Below are positions 1 through 9,100 of a stretch of DNA of 64,000 nucleotides, piece after piece (positions within the stretch are counted from its first letter, which is position 1; every line of letters begins with the position of its first letter). The notes below the pieces were generated by a model. It was not told the DNA's origin, made no database searches, and was given only the letters and a program-made list of their open reading frames with translations. Made by a program: the position numbers and the translations under genes. This stretch comes from Arthrobacter sp. ISL-65 (lineage in GTDB: Bacteria > Actinomycetota > Actinomycetes > Actinomycetales > Micrococcaceae). Location of the stretch: contig NZ_JAGGPN010000020.1 of the NCBI RefSeq assembly GCF_018613795.1, positions 209,289 to 273,288 of the forward strand. Direction: 5' to 3'.

Positions 1-82
1 GCGCGCAGGGGCGGCAGATTCAGTAGTCACCCCACGAGACTAACCGCGGCGTTCCGGTTATGAAAGACTTACTGAATTTTCG

Positions 83-328
83 TCAGCCCCGGCTCCGCTT
101 CCAGGCGCCTGGACCCGGCGTCGGCGCCAGCCGCAGCTGCTGGCGCCGCACCCAGTGACGCGTGCTGGGCTTCTCCGGGCCGGCTGTTTCGCCCGGCTCC
201 AGGGAAAGTACGACGGCGGTAAGCGCCGCCAGCTCCTCGGGCGTCGGTTCGCCCTTGGTGACGGAGAACAGGGCCGCGGCCGGCCCAACTGACTGGGCGG
301 GGTCAACCGCCGGATTCTGGGCGCTCAC
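83..328 (-). CDS. acyl-CoA carboxylase epsilon subunit (AccE-like)
   Basis: Small 81-residue protein that would stabilise or stimulate an actinobacterial acyl-CoA carboxylase complex. It starts with GTG and overlaps the stop of the carboxylase beta gene upstream by 4 bases (GTGA), so the two are translationally coupled. The middle holds the short conserved segment [15 protein letters not shown], typical of the PF13822 epsilon family, and the C-terminus is basic and tryptophan-containing ([19 protein letters not shown]). Epsilon subunits are short and poorly conserved outside that core, so identification rests on this motif plus position directly after accD. The 82 bases to its left hold no recognisable gene start. 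Confidence 0.85.
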   Translation of the reverse strand: MSAQNPAVDPAQSVGPAAALFSVTKGEPTPEELAALTAVVLSLEPGETAGPEKPSTRHWVRRQQLRLAPTPGPGAWKRSRG

Positions 329-1908
329 AGCGGGATGTTTCCGTGCTTCTTCGTGGGCAGGCTCGCACGCTTGTCGCGTAGCGCCCGCAGTCCCTTGATG
401 ATCTGCAGCCGCGTATCCGAGGGGGCGATGACGGCGTCAACATAGCCCAGCTCCGCGGCCTGGTACGGGTTGAGCAGCTCTTCCTCGTACTGCCGGATCA
501 CATCGGCGCGCTTGGCCTCGACGTCGCCGCCGGCCTCGGCAACGGCGGCGAGATCGCGCCGGTAGAGGATGTTGACGGCACCTTGCGCGCCCATCACGCC
601 GATCTGGGCCGTGGGCCATGCGAGGTTCAGGTCAGCTCCGAGCTTCTTGGACCCCATCACGATGTAGGCACCGCCGTAGGCCTTCCGGGTGATCACGGTC
701 AGCTTGGGCACGGTGGCCTCTGCGTAGGCGTACAGGAGCTTTGCGCCGCGGCGGATGATGCCCTGGAACTCCTGGTCCTTGCCGGGCAGGAAGCCGGGAA
801 CATCGACGAGGGTGATGATGGGAATGTTGAAGGCGTCGCAGTGGCGGACGAAGCGGGCCGCCTTTTCCGAGGCCGAGATGTCCAGCGTGCCGGCGAACTG
901 CAGCGGCTGGTTGGCCACGATGCCGACGGTGTGGCCTTCGACCCGGCCGTAGCCGATCATCACGTTCGGTGCGTACAGGGACTGCATTTCAAGGAAGTGC
1001 GCGTCGTCGACGATCTGCTCGATGACCTTGCGCATGTCGTACGGCTGGTTCGCGGAGTCCGGGACCAGCGTGTCCAGGGCAAGGTCGTCGTCGTCGAGCT
1101 CGAGCTCCTGCTGGTGCTCCTGCACCGGCGCCTCGGAGAGGTTGTTGGAGGGCAGGAAGTCCAGAAGTTCGCGGACGAACTCGATCGCGTCGGCTTCGTC
1201 GGAGGCCAGATAGGTGGAGGTGCCGGTGGTGGCGTTGTGCTGCCGGGCGCCGCCGAGGGTCTCCATGTCCACGTCCTCGCCGGTGACGGTCTTGATGACG
1301 TCCGGGCCGGTGATGAACATGTGGGAGGTCTTGTCCACCATGACCACATAGTCGGTCAGGGCCGGGGAGTAGGCTGCGCCGCCGGCACACGGGCCCATGA
1401 TGAGGGAGATCTGGGGTACCACGCCGGAGGCGTGGACGTTGTTGCGGAAGATGTCCGCAAACATGGCCAGCGAGGCGACACCCTCCTGGATCCGGGCTCC
1501 GCCGCCGTCGTTGATGCCCACCACCGGGCAGCCGTTGCGCAGCGCAAACTCCTGGACCTTCACGATCTTTTCGCCGTTGACCTGGCTCAGGGAGCCGCCG
1601 TAGACGCTGAAGTCCTGGCTGTAGAGGGCCACGAGCCGGCCGTCCACGGTTCCGTAACCCGACACGACGCCGTCGCCGAGCGGCTTCTTCTTCTCCATGC
1701 CGAAGGCGGTGGAGCGGTGGACCGCCAGGGCGTCGAACTCCACGAAGGAGCCTTCGTCCACGAGCAGGTCGATGCGCTCGCGGGCGGTGTTCTTGCCGCG
1801 CGCATGCTGCTTCTCGATGGCTTCAGGGCCGGACGGCTGCTCAGCACGGGCCTGGCGGTCGCGGAAATCGGCAATCTTTCCCGCCGTCGTGGTCAGATCG
1901 TGGCTCAT
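325..1908 (-). CDS. accD: acyl-CoA (acetyl/propionyl-CoA) carboxylase beta subunit
   Basis: Carboxyltransferase subunit, 527 residues, moving CO2 from biotin to acetyl- or propionyl-CoA. The start chosen is the ATG at 1908 ([10 protein letters not shown]), preceded by GGAGA; the open frame runs upstream to 2118 but that extension is Arg/Gln-rich with no family similarity. Crotonase-fold signatures are visible: GGGARIQEG near residue 135, [15 protein letters not shown] near 175 for acyl-CoA binding, and [19 protein letters not shown] in the C-terminal half. Length fits the PccB/AccD5 family. The biotin-carrier alpha subunit is not in the window. Substrate choice (acetyl versus propionyl) cannot be read with certainty; birA lies across the divergent promoter region, consistent with a biotin-dependent complex. 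Confidence 0.95.
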   Translation of the reverse strand: MSHDLTTTAGKIADFRDRQARAEQPSGPEAIEKQHARGKNTARERIDLLVDEGSFVEFDALAVHRSTAFGMEKKKPLGDGVVSGYGTVDGRLVALYSQDFSVYGGSLSQVNGEKIVKVQEFALRNGCPVVGINDGGGARIQEGVASLAMFADIFRNNVHASGVVPQISLIMGPCAGGAAYSPALTDYVVMVDKTSHMFITGPDVIKTVTGEDVDMETLGGARQHNATTGTSTYLASDEADAIEFVRELLDFLPSNNLSEAPVQEHQQELELDDDDLALDTLVPDSANQPYDMRKVIEQIVDDAHFLEMQSLYAPNVMIGYGRVEGHTVGIVANQPLQFAGTLDISASEKAARFVRHCDAFNIPIITLVDVPGFLPGKDQEFQGIIRRGAKLLYAYAEATVPKLTVITRKAYGGAYIVMGSKKLGADLNLAWPTAQIGVMGAQGAVNILYRRDLAAVAEAGGDVEAKRADVIRQYEEELLNPYQAAELGYVDAVIAPSDTRLQIIKGLRALRDKRASLPTKKHGNIPL

Positions 1909-2099
1909 GAAGTGTCTCCGGCTCTGTAGCTGTTGTGCTGTGGCTGTTCTGCTGCGGCAGCGTGACGCGGGCCTTGGTTGCCGGTTTAAGTAGCATCCGT
2001 ACAAATCCAAAGCCCTGATGGCTAGTCTAGTGACGCCAATTTCCGGGACCGCTGTAGGGTTCCTACAATTTTCGTCCGTGGCGCCGACGGAAACGCCGA

Positions 2100-2117
2100 T
2101 GTTACTCGTGGGTAACA
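2100..2117. promoter_or_regulatory. palindromic operator TGTTAC-N6-GTAACA
   Basis: Perfect inverted repeat with 6-base arms and a 6-base spacer, placed over the -35 region of the SDR promoter. A near-identical site lies at 62952-62969 in front of the esterase gene. The form resembles operators of TetR-type lipid-metabolism regulators, which is inference. It may also act on the divergent accD. Confidence 0.55.
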
Positions 2118-2126
2118 AAGTGCGGC

Positions 2127-2132
2127 TAGAGT
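2127..2132 (+). promoter_or_regulatory. -10 element of leaderless SDR promoter
   Basis: TAGAGT lies exactly 6 bases before the ATG at 2139, so transcription should begin at the start codon. There is no Shine-Dalgarno sequence, which supports a leaderless mRNA. Confidence 0.5.
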
Positions 2133-2138
2133 GTCCCT

Positions 2139-3041
2139 ATGACTTCGAGCAGCGACGCTTACTCCTTTTCGGCCACGCCTTACCGGGCCACCGGCAGCCT
2201 TCAGGGCCGGACCATCCTGATGTCCGGAGGAAGCCGCGGCATCGGCCTGGCCATCGCCCGGCGGGCAGCGCGCGACCGTGCCAACGTGGTGCTGCTGGCC
2301 AAGACCGGAGAGCCGCATGCGAAGCTCGAGGGCACTGTCTACAGCGCCGCCGAAGAACTGGAGGCCGCCGGCGGCAGTGCCCTGCCTCTGGTGGGGGACG
2401 TCCGGAACGACGACGACGTCGCGCGCGCCGTGGACGCCGCCGTCGGCCGTTTCGGGGGAATCGACGTCGTCATCAACAACGCCTCCGCGATCGATCTTTC
2501 GCCGACGGACACGGTGGACATGAAGCGCTACGACCTCATGCAGGACATCAACGTCCGCGGCACCTTCCTGCTTTCCAAGCTGGCGCTCCCCGCACTGCGC
2601 AAATCCTCCGGCGGCCACATCCTCACGCTCTCGCCGCCCCTGAACCTCGACCCTAAGTGGGCCGGCCGGCACCTGGCATACACCATGGCCAAGTACGGCA
2701 TGAGCCTGATCACCCTGGGCCTTGCCGAGGAGCTCAGGAACGATGGCATCTGCGTCAACTCGCTGTGGCCGCGGACGCTGATCGATACGGCCGCCATCCG
2801 GAACATGGCCGGCGGTGAGTTGATGGTCCGGGCTGCCCGCGGACCCGAAATCATGGCCGACGCAGCCCATGCCGTGCTCACCGGTACTGAGAACCGTACC
2901 GGCAACATCACTGCCGGCACCATCAACACGGGCAACTTCTACACGGACGAGCAGGTCCTGGCCGCCGCCGGCGTCACGGATTTCAGGCCCTACAGCCTGG
3001 GGGCCGCCGAAGCGGACCTGGTCCCTGACATCTTCCTATGA
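2139..3041 (+). CDS. SDR family oxidoreductase (HSDL2-like)
   Basis: Short-chain dehydrogenase/reductase of 300 residues. The nucleotide-binding loop is SGGSRGIG near residue 29, the NNAS motif is present, and the catalytic Tyr-X3-Lys is YTMAK near 183, with a serine in LTLSPPLN as the third member. The PPLN segment and the long N-terminal arm fit the subgroup related to human HSDL2, which is associated with fatty-acid metabolism; the true substrate is unknown. It is divergent from accD and sits under a TTAC-type palindrome. The ATG at 2139 is preceded by a -10 hexamer at a leaderless distance. Cofactor preference is not clear from sequence. Confidence 0.88.
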   Translation: MTSSSDAYSFSATPYRATGSLQGRTILMSGGSRGIGLAIARRAARDRANVVLLAKTGEPHAKLEGTVYSAAEELEAAGGSALPLVGDVRNDDDVARAVDAAVGRFGGIDVVINNASAIDLSPTDTVDMKRYDLMQDINVRGTFLLSKLALPALRKSSGGHILTLSPPLNLDPKWAGRHLAYTMAKYGMSLITLGLAEELRNDGICVNSLWPRTLIDTAAIRNMAGGELMVRAARGPEIMADAAHAVLTGTENRTGNITAGTINTGNFYTDEQVLAAAGVTDFRPYSLGAAEADLVPDIFL

Positions 3042-3108
3042 GCCGGCATCTTCCTATGCGCCGGCTTCTGACCACGGGCCTTCCCGGCCGTGCGGCCCGG
3101 CGAGTCGC

Positions 3109-3114
3109 TAGGAT
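3109..3114 (+). promoter_or_regulatory. -10 element of leaderless birA promoter
   Basis: TAGGAT followed by 6 bases and then the ATG at 3121. No ribosome binding site is present, so birA is probably read from a leaderless transcript rather than from the SDR mRNA alone. Confidence 0.5.
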
Positions 3115-3120
3115 TCAACT

Positions 3121-4137
3121 ATGGATGCCGCACGCCCTGACGATAGCCGTGGACCGCAGGAAAACCTGACCGGAGCGAAGGGGCTGCCCGAGCGGCCCGC
3201 CCTGGACCGGGAAGCCCTGTCCGACGCGAACTTCCTCGCCGCCACCGGCATCGCGCAGCTGACGGTTGTGGAGACAACCGGGTCCACCAACGCCGACCTT
3301 TTGCGGGCCGTGACCGTGGACCCCAAGGCCTGCCCCGATCTGGCAGTCCTGACGGCGGAGCACCAAACTGCGGCCCGTGGCCGGCTGGACCGCGCCTGGG
3401 AAGCGCCCGCCCGCAGCTCCGTCCTGGTCTCGCTGGTGCTGCGGCCCGTTAATGCTGACGGCCGCCCCCTGCCCACCCAGACCTACTCATGGCTGTCCCT
3501 CCTGGCCGCCGTCGCGCTGCGCGACGCGCTGGACGAGACGGCGGGAATTCCGGCTGAGCTGAAATGGCCGAATGATGTCCTGGTGCGCGGCGGAAAAATC
3601 GCCGGCATCCTCGCCCAGCTCGGCCCCCTGGGCGACGGATCGGTGCCGCCCGTCATTCTGGGCACCGGGCTGAACGTCACGCTCACCGAGGACGAGCTGC
3701 CGGTGCCCACTGCCACGTCCGTCCAGCTGCAGGGTGCCGGAACAGTGGACCGCACGGCGCTCCTGAAGAGCTATCTCTCCCGTTTTTGCACGCTCTACCG
3801 CAGCTTCTGCAACGCCGACGGCGATGCCACGGCCGGCCTGGCCGGCGGCCCGTCGCTGCACAAGCGCGTCGAAACGGCGATGGTCACCCTCGGCCAGCAG
3901 GTCCGCGCCCAGCTTCCCGGCGACCACGAAATCATCGGCCACGCCTCCCGGCTTGATGACTCAGGCTCCCTGCTGGTGGTGGATGCCTCTTCCCACGAGC
4001 ATGTAGTGACTGCGGGGGATGTGGTCCACCTGCGGCCATGGTCCCCGCAGGGCTCTGAGAAGCATGGGGCTGCCAAGCACAGCACTGAGAAGCACAGCTC
4101 TTACCAGCAGGGGTCCGGCGAAAGCGGTTATGCGTAA
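3121..4137 (+). CDS. birA: biotin--[acetyl-CoA-carboxylase] ligase
   Basis: Biotin protein ligase, 338 residues, which makes biotinyl-5'-AMP and attaches biotin to the carrier domain of carboxylases. The ETTGSTNADL segment opens the catalytic domain near residue 51; ARGRLDRAWEAP is the biotinyl-AMP-binding loop and KWPNDVLVRGGKIAGIL near 148 holds the catalytic lysine region. There is no N-terminal winged helix, so it is a monofunctional ligase and not a repressor. The C-terminal 15-20 residues are an unusual His/Ser/Lys-rich tail (HGAAKHSTEKHSS) that overlaps the next gene by 8 bases. Its neighbourhood with accD/accE fits its role. Confidence 0.95.
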   Translation: MDAARPDDSRGPQENLTGAKGLPERPALDREALSDANFLAATGIAQLTVVETTGSTNADLLRAVTVDPKACPDLAVLTAEHQTAARGRLDRAWEAPARSSVLVSLVLRPVNADGRPLPTQTYSWLSLLAAVALRDALDETAGIPAELKWPNDVLVRGGKIAGILAQLGPLGDGSVPPVILGTGLNVTLTEDELPVPTATSVQLQGAGTVDRTALLKSYLSRFCTLYRSFCNADGDATAGLAGGPSLHKRVETAMVTLGQQVRAQLPGDHEIIGHASRLDDSGSLLVVDASSHEHVVTAGDVVHLRPWSPQGSEKHGAAKHSTEKHSSYQQGSGESGYA

Positions 4138-4729
4138 AGAACTCCTCCCGGGCGAGCAGGTCATCGTGGTGACCCGCCCGCAGCCCAGGGTGCTGTTCCT
4201 TCCGGCGGTGGTTTTCATTGTGGTGCCCGCCCTGGCGGCATTCGCAAGCGCGTGGATTATCCGCGGCGGCCTGTCCGCGCTGGCCCCGGCCATCACCGGG
4301 GAATGGACGTTCTGGGCGGTGGCCGGCTGCGTGCTGGCCGGTCTGTGGATCCTCCTGGGGTACTGCCTGCCCCGGCTGCTGCGGTGGCAGGCGACCAGGT
4401 ATTTCCTGACCAGCCAGCGGGTCCTGGCCCGTTACGGCATGCTCCGGCGCCGGGACCGGCAGGTTTTCCTGGCCTCGGTGCGTAATGTCACAATCAGCCA
4501 GTCGATGCTCCAACGGATGTTGCGTTCGGGGAATATATCCTTGGATGCCGGGCACCATTTCGGCAACGTGCTGAAGGATGTGCCGGAAGTTGCCACCTTC
4601 CACAGGTTCCTGCTGGACGCCCTTGATGAGCTTCCGGACGACGAACCATTTGGATTTGGTCAGGCGCCGGAGGAGCCCGGTGCCCGGTTTCCGCGGGATG
4701 TGAGAGAAGGTGGAAGAGATGAACGATGA
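4130..4729 (+). CDS. PH-domain (bacterial PH, bPH2) membrane protein
   Basis: Membrane protein of 199 residues. The ATG at 4130 (MRKELLPGEQV) is chosen because LLPGEQVIVVTRPQPR is the usual N-terminus of this family; it overlaps the end of birA by 8 bases. Two hydrophobic helices follow (about residues 22-46 and 58-84), then a PF03703-type bacterial PH domain with YFLTSQRVLARYGML, a DRQVFLASVRNVTISQS strand pair and ISLDAG. Function of such proteins is generally unknown. The next gene, a cyclase, starts inside it, so the birA, PH and cyclase genes form one transcriptional unit. Confidence 0.85.
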   Translation: MRKELLPGEQVIVVTRPQPRVLFLPAVVFIVVPALAAFASAWIIRGGLSALAPAITGEWTFWAVAGCVLAGLWILLGYCLPRLLRWQATRYFLTSQRVLARYGMLRRRDRQVFLASVRNVTISQSMLQRMLRSGNISLDAGHHFGNVLKDVPEVATFHRFLLDALDELPDDEPFGFGQAPEEPGARFPRDVREGGRDER

Positions 4730-5924
4730 GGATCAGCGCGGCGCCCAGCAGACAGGCACCCACGAGGCCGGCACAGAGGGGTTTGGCACAGACGGGTCTG
4801 GCACAGACGAGTCCGGCGCGCAGGACACCGGTCACCGGGAGGTGACGGACGCCGTCGTCGAAAATCCGGCCACCGGTACCCTGTCCGCGGAGCGCATAGC
4901 GGCCAAGAGCCTCGAATCAAGGCTCTTGGGCGGGGAACGCAAGCTGCGCCGCCGCGACGTGGCGGGCGGTGTGGGCCTGTCGCTGCTCTCGGCGCGCAAA
5001 CTGTGGCGAGCACTCGGCTTCCCGAACTTCGGTGACGACGACGTCGCCTTTACGGAGCGCGACCAGGCGGCCCTGTCCACGGCTGTGGGCATGGTCCGGA
5101 ACGGAAAGCTCACCGAGGAGGCCGCCATCTCGGTCACCCGTGCCATCGGGCAGATGACGGACCGCATGGTGGTGTGGCAGATCGAGGCCCTGGTTGAGGA
5201 CATGGTCCACGAACAGGGGCTTACCGACGCCCAGGCCCGCAAGCGGCTGGTCCACGAACTGCCTGCCTTGGTGGATCCCCTCGAGGAGATGCTTGTCTAC
5301 TCTTGGCGGCGTCAGCTCAACGCCGGTGTGCAGCGGCTGGCTGTCCGGGCGGAAGCCGGCCTGCAGGCCAGCGAGGAGGGCCGCGAAGGCGACGAGGACG
5401 ATGCGCCGCTTCCGCTGGCGCGTGCCGTTGGCTTCGCCGACCTGGTGTCCTACACGAGCCTTTCAAGGCGGATGAACGAGAAGACGCTCGCCAAGCTGGT
5501 GCAGCGGTTCGAGAACAAGTGCGCGGAGATCATCTCGGTGGGTGGTGGCCGGCTGGTGAAGACGGTGGGCGACGAAGTCCTCTACATCGCCGAGACACCG
5601 GCTGCGGGCGCCGAAATATCGCTTGCCCTGGCCGAAGCCTTCACCCGGGACGAGATCCTGCCCGAGGCACGGGTTGCCATGGTCTGGGGGCGGATCCTTT
5701 CCCGTCTGGGCGACATTTACGGGCCCACCGTCAACCTTGCTGCCCGCCTCACCACGCTGGCCGATCCGGGGACCGTGCTGGTCGACTCGATGACGGCGGC
5801 GGCACTGGACCAGGACGAGCGGTTCGTGCTCATTCCCCAGGACGTGGAGAACGTCCGGGGATTCGGGGAGATCCAGCCGGTCACCCTGGCACGGGGACAG
5901 GGCAAGGGCCTGGTCCTGGACTGA
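4719..5924 (+). CDS. class III adenylyl cyclase (Rv1264-like)
   Basis: Makes cAMP from ATP; 401 residues from the ATG at 4719, chosen over the GTG at 4710 because an AGAGAAGG sequence lies 8 bases upstream. Residues about 55-205 are an all-helical regulatory region resembling the pH-sensing N-terminal half of mycobacterial Rv1264. The catalytic domain covers about 225-390: FADLVSYT supplies a metal aspartate, RLVKTVGDEVLY holds the adenine-selecting Lys and second metal Asp, and GDIYGPTVNLAARL gives the Asp that pairs with that Lys plus the transition-state Asn and Arg. The Lys/Asp pair favours ATP over GTP. The first 45 residues are low complexity (repeated GT/GS/ES steps). Confidence 0.9.
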   Translation: MNDEDQRGAQQTGTHEAGTEGFGTDGSGTDESGAQDTGHREVTDAVVENPATGTLSAERIAAKSLESRLLGGERKLRRRDVAGGVGLSLLSARKLWRALGFPNFGDDDVAFTERDQAALSTAVGMVRNGKLTEEAAISVTRAIGQMTDRMVVWQIEALVEDMVHEQGLTDAQARKRLVHELPALVDPLEEMLVYSWRRQLNAGVQRLAVRAEAGLQASEEGREGDEDDAPLPLARAVGFADLVSYTSLSRRMNEKTLAKLVQRFENKCAEIISVGGGRLVKTVGDEVLYIAETPAAGAEISLALAEAFTRDEILPEARVAMVWGRILSRLGDIYGPTVNLAARLTTLADPGTVLVDSMTAAALDQDERFVLIPQDVENVRGFGEIQPVTLARGQGKGLVLD

Positions 5925-5997
5925 GGCAGCGTGGGCAGTCCTCCCCATCGCCGGGACAGGACTGCGCGGGTAGGCTGGCAGGGTAACGGACGGCCCC

Positions 5998-6022
5998 GGC
6001 GGCTGTTCTTGGACAAGCCGCC
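5998..6022 (+). terminator. hairpin after cyclase gene
   Basis: GGCGGCT pairs with AGCCGCC around an 11-base loop that can be shortened by extra GT/AC pairs. There is no T-run, so it is a weak candidate terminator. The rest of the 238-base gap has no gene; bases 6128-6162 carry the probable start signals of the next gene. Confidence 0.35.
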
Positions 6023-6162
6023 AGCGCCCATGTAATAGTCGAGGCTCAGAATTGTTCCGGCGTCTCTACGGGGGAGTGGCGGAATGTCACCGGCCCGTGA
6101 TGAACATCAGGGGCTAGTAAGCCGCGCTCAGGCGGCTGTGATTTCAGGGGAATAATAGCGCT

Positions 6163-9100
6163 GTGTCAACTTTGTTCGGCAAGCTGGGGCTGAGGAACCG
6201 CCGCAACAAGATCGTCACCGGAACCGTCTTTTCCGCTGCTGCTGCGGCGCTGGTGGCCGGTGCCGTGATCTACCCGGGGTTCAAGACAACCGAGGTTGAC
6301 CTTAACGACGGCGGCGTCTGGGTGGTCAGCAAGGCCCGGAACGCAGTCGGCCGCCTCAACTACCCCTCGCGGGTCCTTGACGGTGCGGTAACCCCGGCCA
6401 GCACCACGTTCGATGTCCTGCAGAACGCCGGAAAGGTATTCGTCGACGACGAATCCGGCTCCACCCTGAACCAGGTGTCCGCCGCCAACATGAGGCTCGG
6501 CGGAGACAAGCAGCTTCCCGGCTCGGCGCAGGTTAGCTTCGGCGCCGACACCATCTCGGTCACCGACACTGCCGCCGGGAAGATGTGGGCGATGTCCCCG
6601 TCGACGGTCAACGCCTTCGATGAGGAGTCCAGTGAGCCCGCCGTGGCGGGTTCCGAAGGGCTGGTGTCCGCCGTCGGCTCCGATGACCGGATCTATTCGG
6701 CGGATCCGAAGACGGGTCAGGTGACAGTGACCACGGTGGACGCCGCGGGGGCAGCCATCGACACCGAGTCCAGCACGTGGGACGGGCTGAAGGGCGCCGG
6801 GGACCTCCAGATCGCCGTCGTGGGGGACCAGGCTGTGGTCCTGGATGCAGCCGCCGGAAAACTGTTCCTGCCCGGCGGACGCGAGGTGCCGCTGGCTGAC
6901 GCGCGGGAGGCGAAGCTCCAGCAGCCGGGCCCGGCGTCCGACTCAGTAGCCGTGGCCACCGGCAAGGCACTCCTCAGGCAGCCGCTGAACGGTGCCGCCG
7001 CGAAGGCCGTGACGTTCGGCGGCCAGGGGGTACCGGCGGCGCCGGTGCAGCTGGGCGGCTGCGTCCACGCGGCATGGTCCGGAGCCAACAAGTATGTCCG
7101 GGACTGCGCGAACGACGCGGACAACAAGAACGTGGCCGTGCCCAAAGCCAGCGCCTCGCCCAGCTACGTTTTCCGGGTCAACCGGGACCTCGTGGTCCTG
7201 AATGACGTGAACTCGGGAAACGTGTGGCTGGTCAACCAGAACATGCAGCTGGTCAACAACTGGGACGACGTTGTTCCGCCCAAGAACCAGGCTGACGACC
7301 CGGACGAGGAGTCGGCAGACGACAACACCATCAACGTCCTGCCCGACCGCACCAAGCCGAACCGTCCCCCCGAAACGAAGCCCGACGTCGTCGGCGTCCG
7401 GCCCGGCCGCACCACTGTCCTCAGCGTCCTCGACAACGACTCCGACCCCGACGGCGACGTCCTGACCGCCTCGCCCGGCGCAGAAGGGCCGCGGGCCGGC
7501 AGCATCGAAAGCATCTATGGCGGGTCCGCCTTCCAGATCACGGTGCCGGCCGATGCCGCGCCCGGAACCGAGACGTTCGATTACACCGCGGCGGACGGCC
7601 GCGGGCTCTCGGCCGGCGGCAAGGTCAACCTGAGCGTCGTGGGCCCGGACGAGAACAGGCCCCCGGCCTTCAAACGCGGAGACCCCACCACACTCCTCGT
7701 GGAGCAGGGCAAGACCGTCAGCCAGAACATCCTCACCGACTGGGCCGATCCCGACGGCGACGACCTCGTCCTGATGTCAGCCACCGCCGACAATGAGCAG
7801 GACCAGGTCAAGGTCCGCCGCGACGGCCTGCTCACCTTCCAGGACTCCGGCGCCTCGGCCGGCAAGAAAAGCGTCACCGTGTCCGTCTGGGACGGCCGCG
7901 CCACCACCACCGGCAAGGTGGTGGTCAACGTCCAGCCGCCGGGCGCACTCGCTCCCGTGGTCAACGCCGACCACGTCACCGCAGTGGTGGGCCAGGACCT
8001 GGTCATCGCGCCGCTAAAGAACGACGTCGACCCCAACGGTGGCGCGCTGCGCCTCGCCCAGGTGGAAGCCAGCGGAGCCGCAGAATTGGGCCCGGTCACC
8101 GACGGCGGCACCTTCACCTTCCGAAGCCGCACGCCGGGGCCGGTGTACCTGACATACCTGGCCAGCAACGGACCGCAAAGCAGCCAGGGCCTCATCCGGG
8201 TTGATGTGGAATCCGGCAAGGACTCAGGAAATCCCGTCGCCGTCCACGACGTGGCGCTCCTTCCGGTGGGCGGCAGCGTCCTGCTGGACCCGCTGGCCAA
8301 CGACTCGGACCCGTCCGGGGGCGTCCTGGTACTGCAGTCCGTTGCGGTGCCGGAGAACGCGACGGCGTCGGTAAGCGTGATCGACCACAGCGTCCTGCGG
8401 ATCACCGACATCGCCAGCACCAAGGACCCCTTCCTGTTCCGCTACACGATGTCCAACGGCAAATCCTCCGCCACGGGAAGCGTCTCGGTGGTGCCGGTTC
8501 CCGCCCCGGCTGTGGTGGAGGCGCCGCAGCCCAAGCCTGATGAGGTCAACGTCCGCGTCAACGACGTAGTGACCATACCCGTCCTGGACAACGACACGCA
8601 CCCGCAGGGCGAAAAGCTGACGGTTGACCCGGTCCTGCCGCAGGCCGTCCCGGCGGCGGACGGCAAGAGCTTCGTCTCCGAGAACACACTCCGGTTTATC
8701 GCCGGCAGCCAGCCCAAGACCGTGCGCGCCATTTACAACGCCGTGGACCCGCAGGGCCAGAAGAGCGCCGCCGCCGTCACCATCCACATCCTGCCGCTGG
8801 AGGGCGCCGAAAACTCCCGGCCGCAGCCCAAGAACCTGACGGCCCGGGTGGTGGCTGGCGGCACGGTGCGCATTCCGGTGCCGCTGGACGGCATTGACCC
8901 CGACGGCGACTCCGTCCAACTGACGGGCATCGACAGCACGCCCGGCATGGGCACCGCGACGGCGGGCAGCAGCTTCATCGACTTCGTCGCGGCCGGCAAC
9001 GGTGCCGGGACCGATACGTTCCGCTACAAGGTAGTCGATCGGCAGGGCGCCGTGAACACCGGCACCGTCACCGTCGGCATCGCACCGCGCAGCGACACCA

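Noticed and set aside
583-1929. 448-codon open frame antisense to accD
   Set aside because: It mirrors the codon-position GC bias of accD, has no ribosome site or family motif, and lies wholly over a certain gene.
6040-6162. Riboswitch (for example c-di-AMP type) before the giant surface gene
   Set aside because: The region has short inverted repeats but I could not match it to the conserved core of any riboswitch class.
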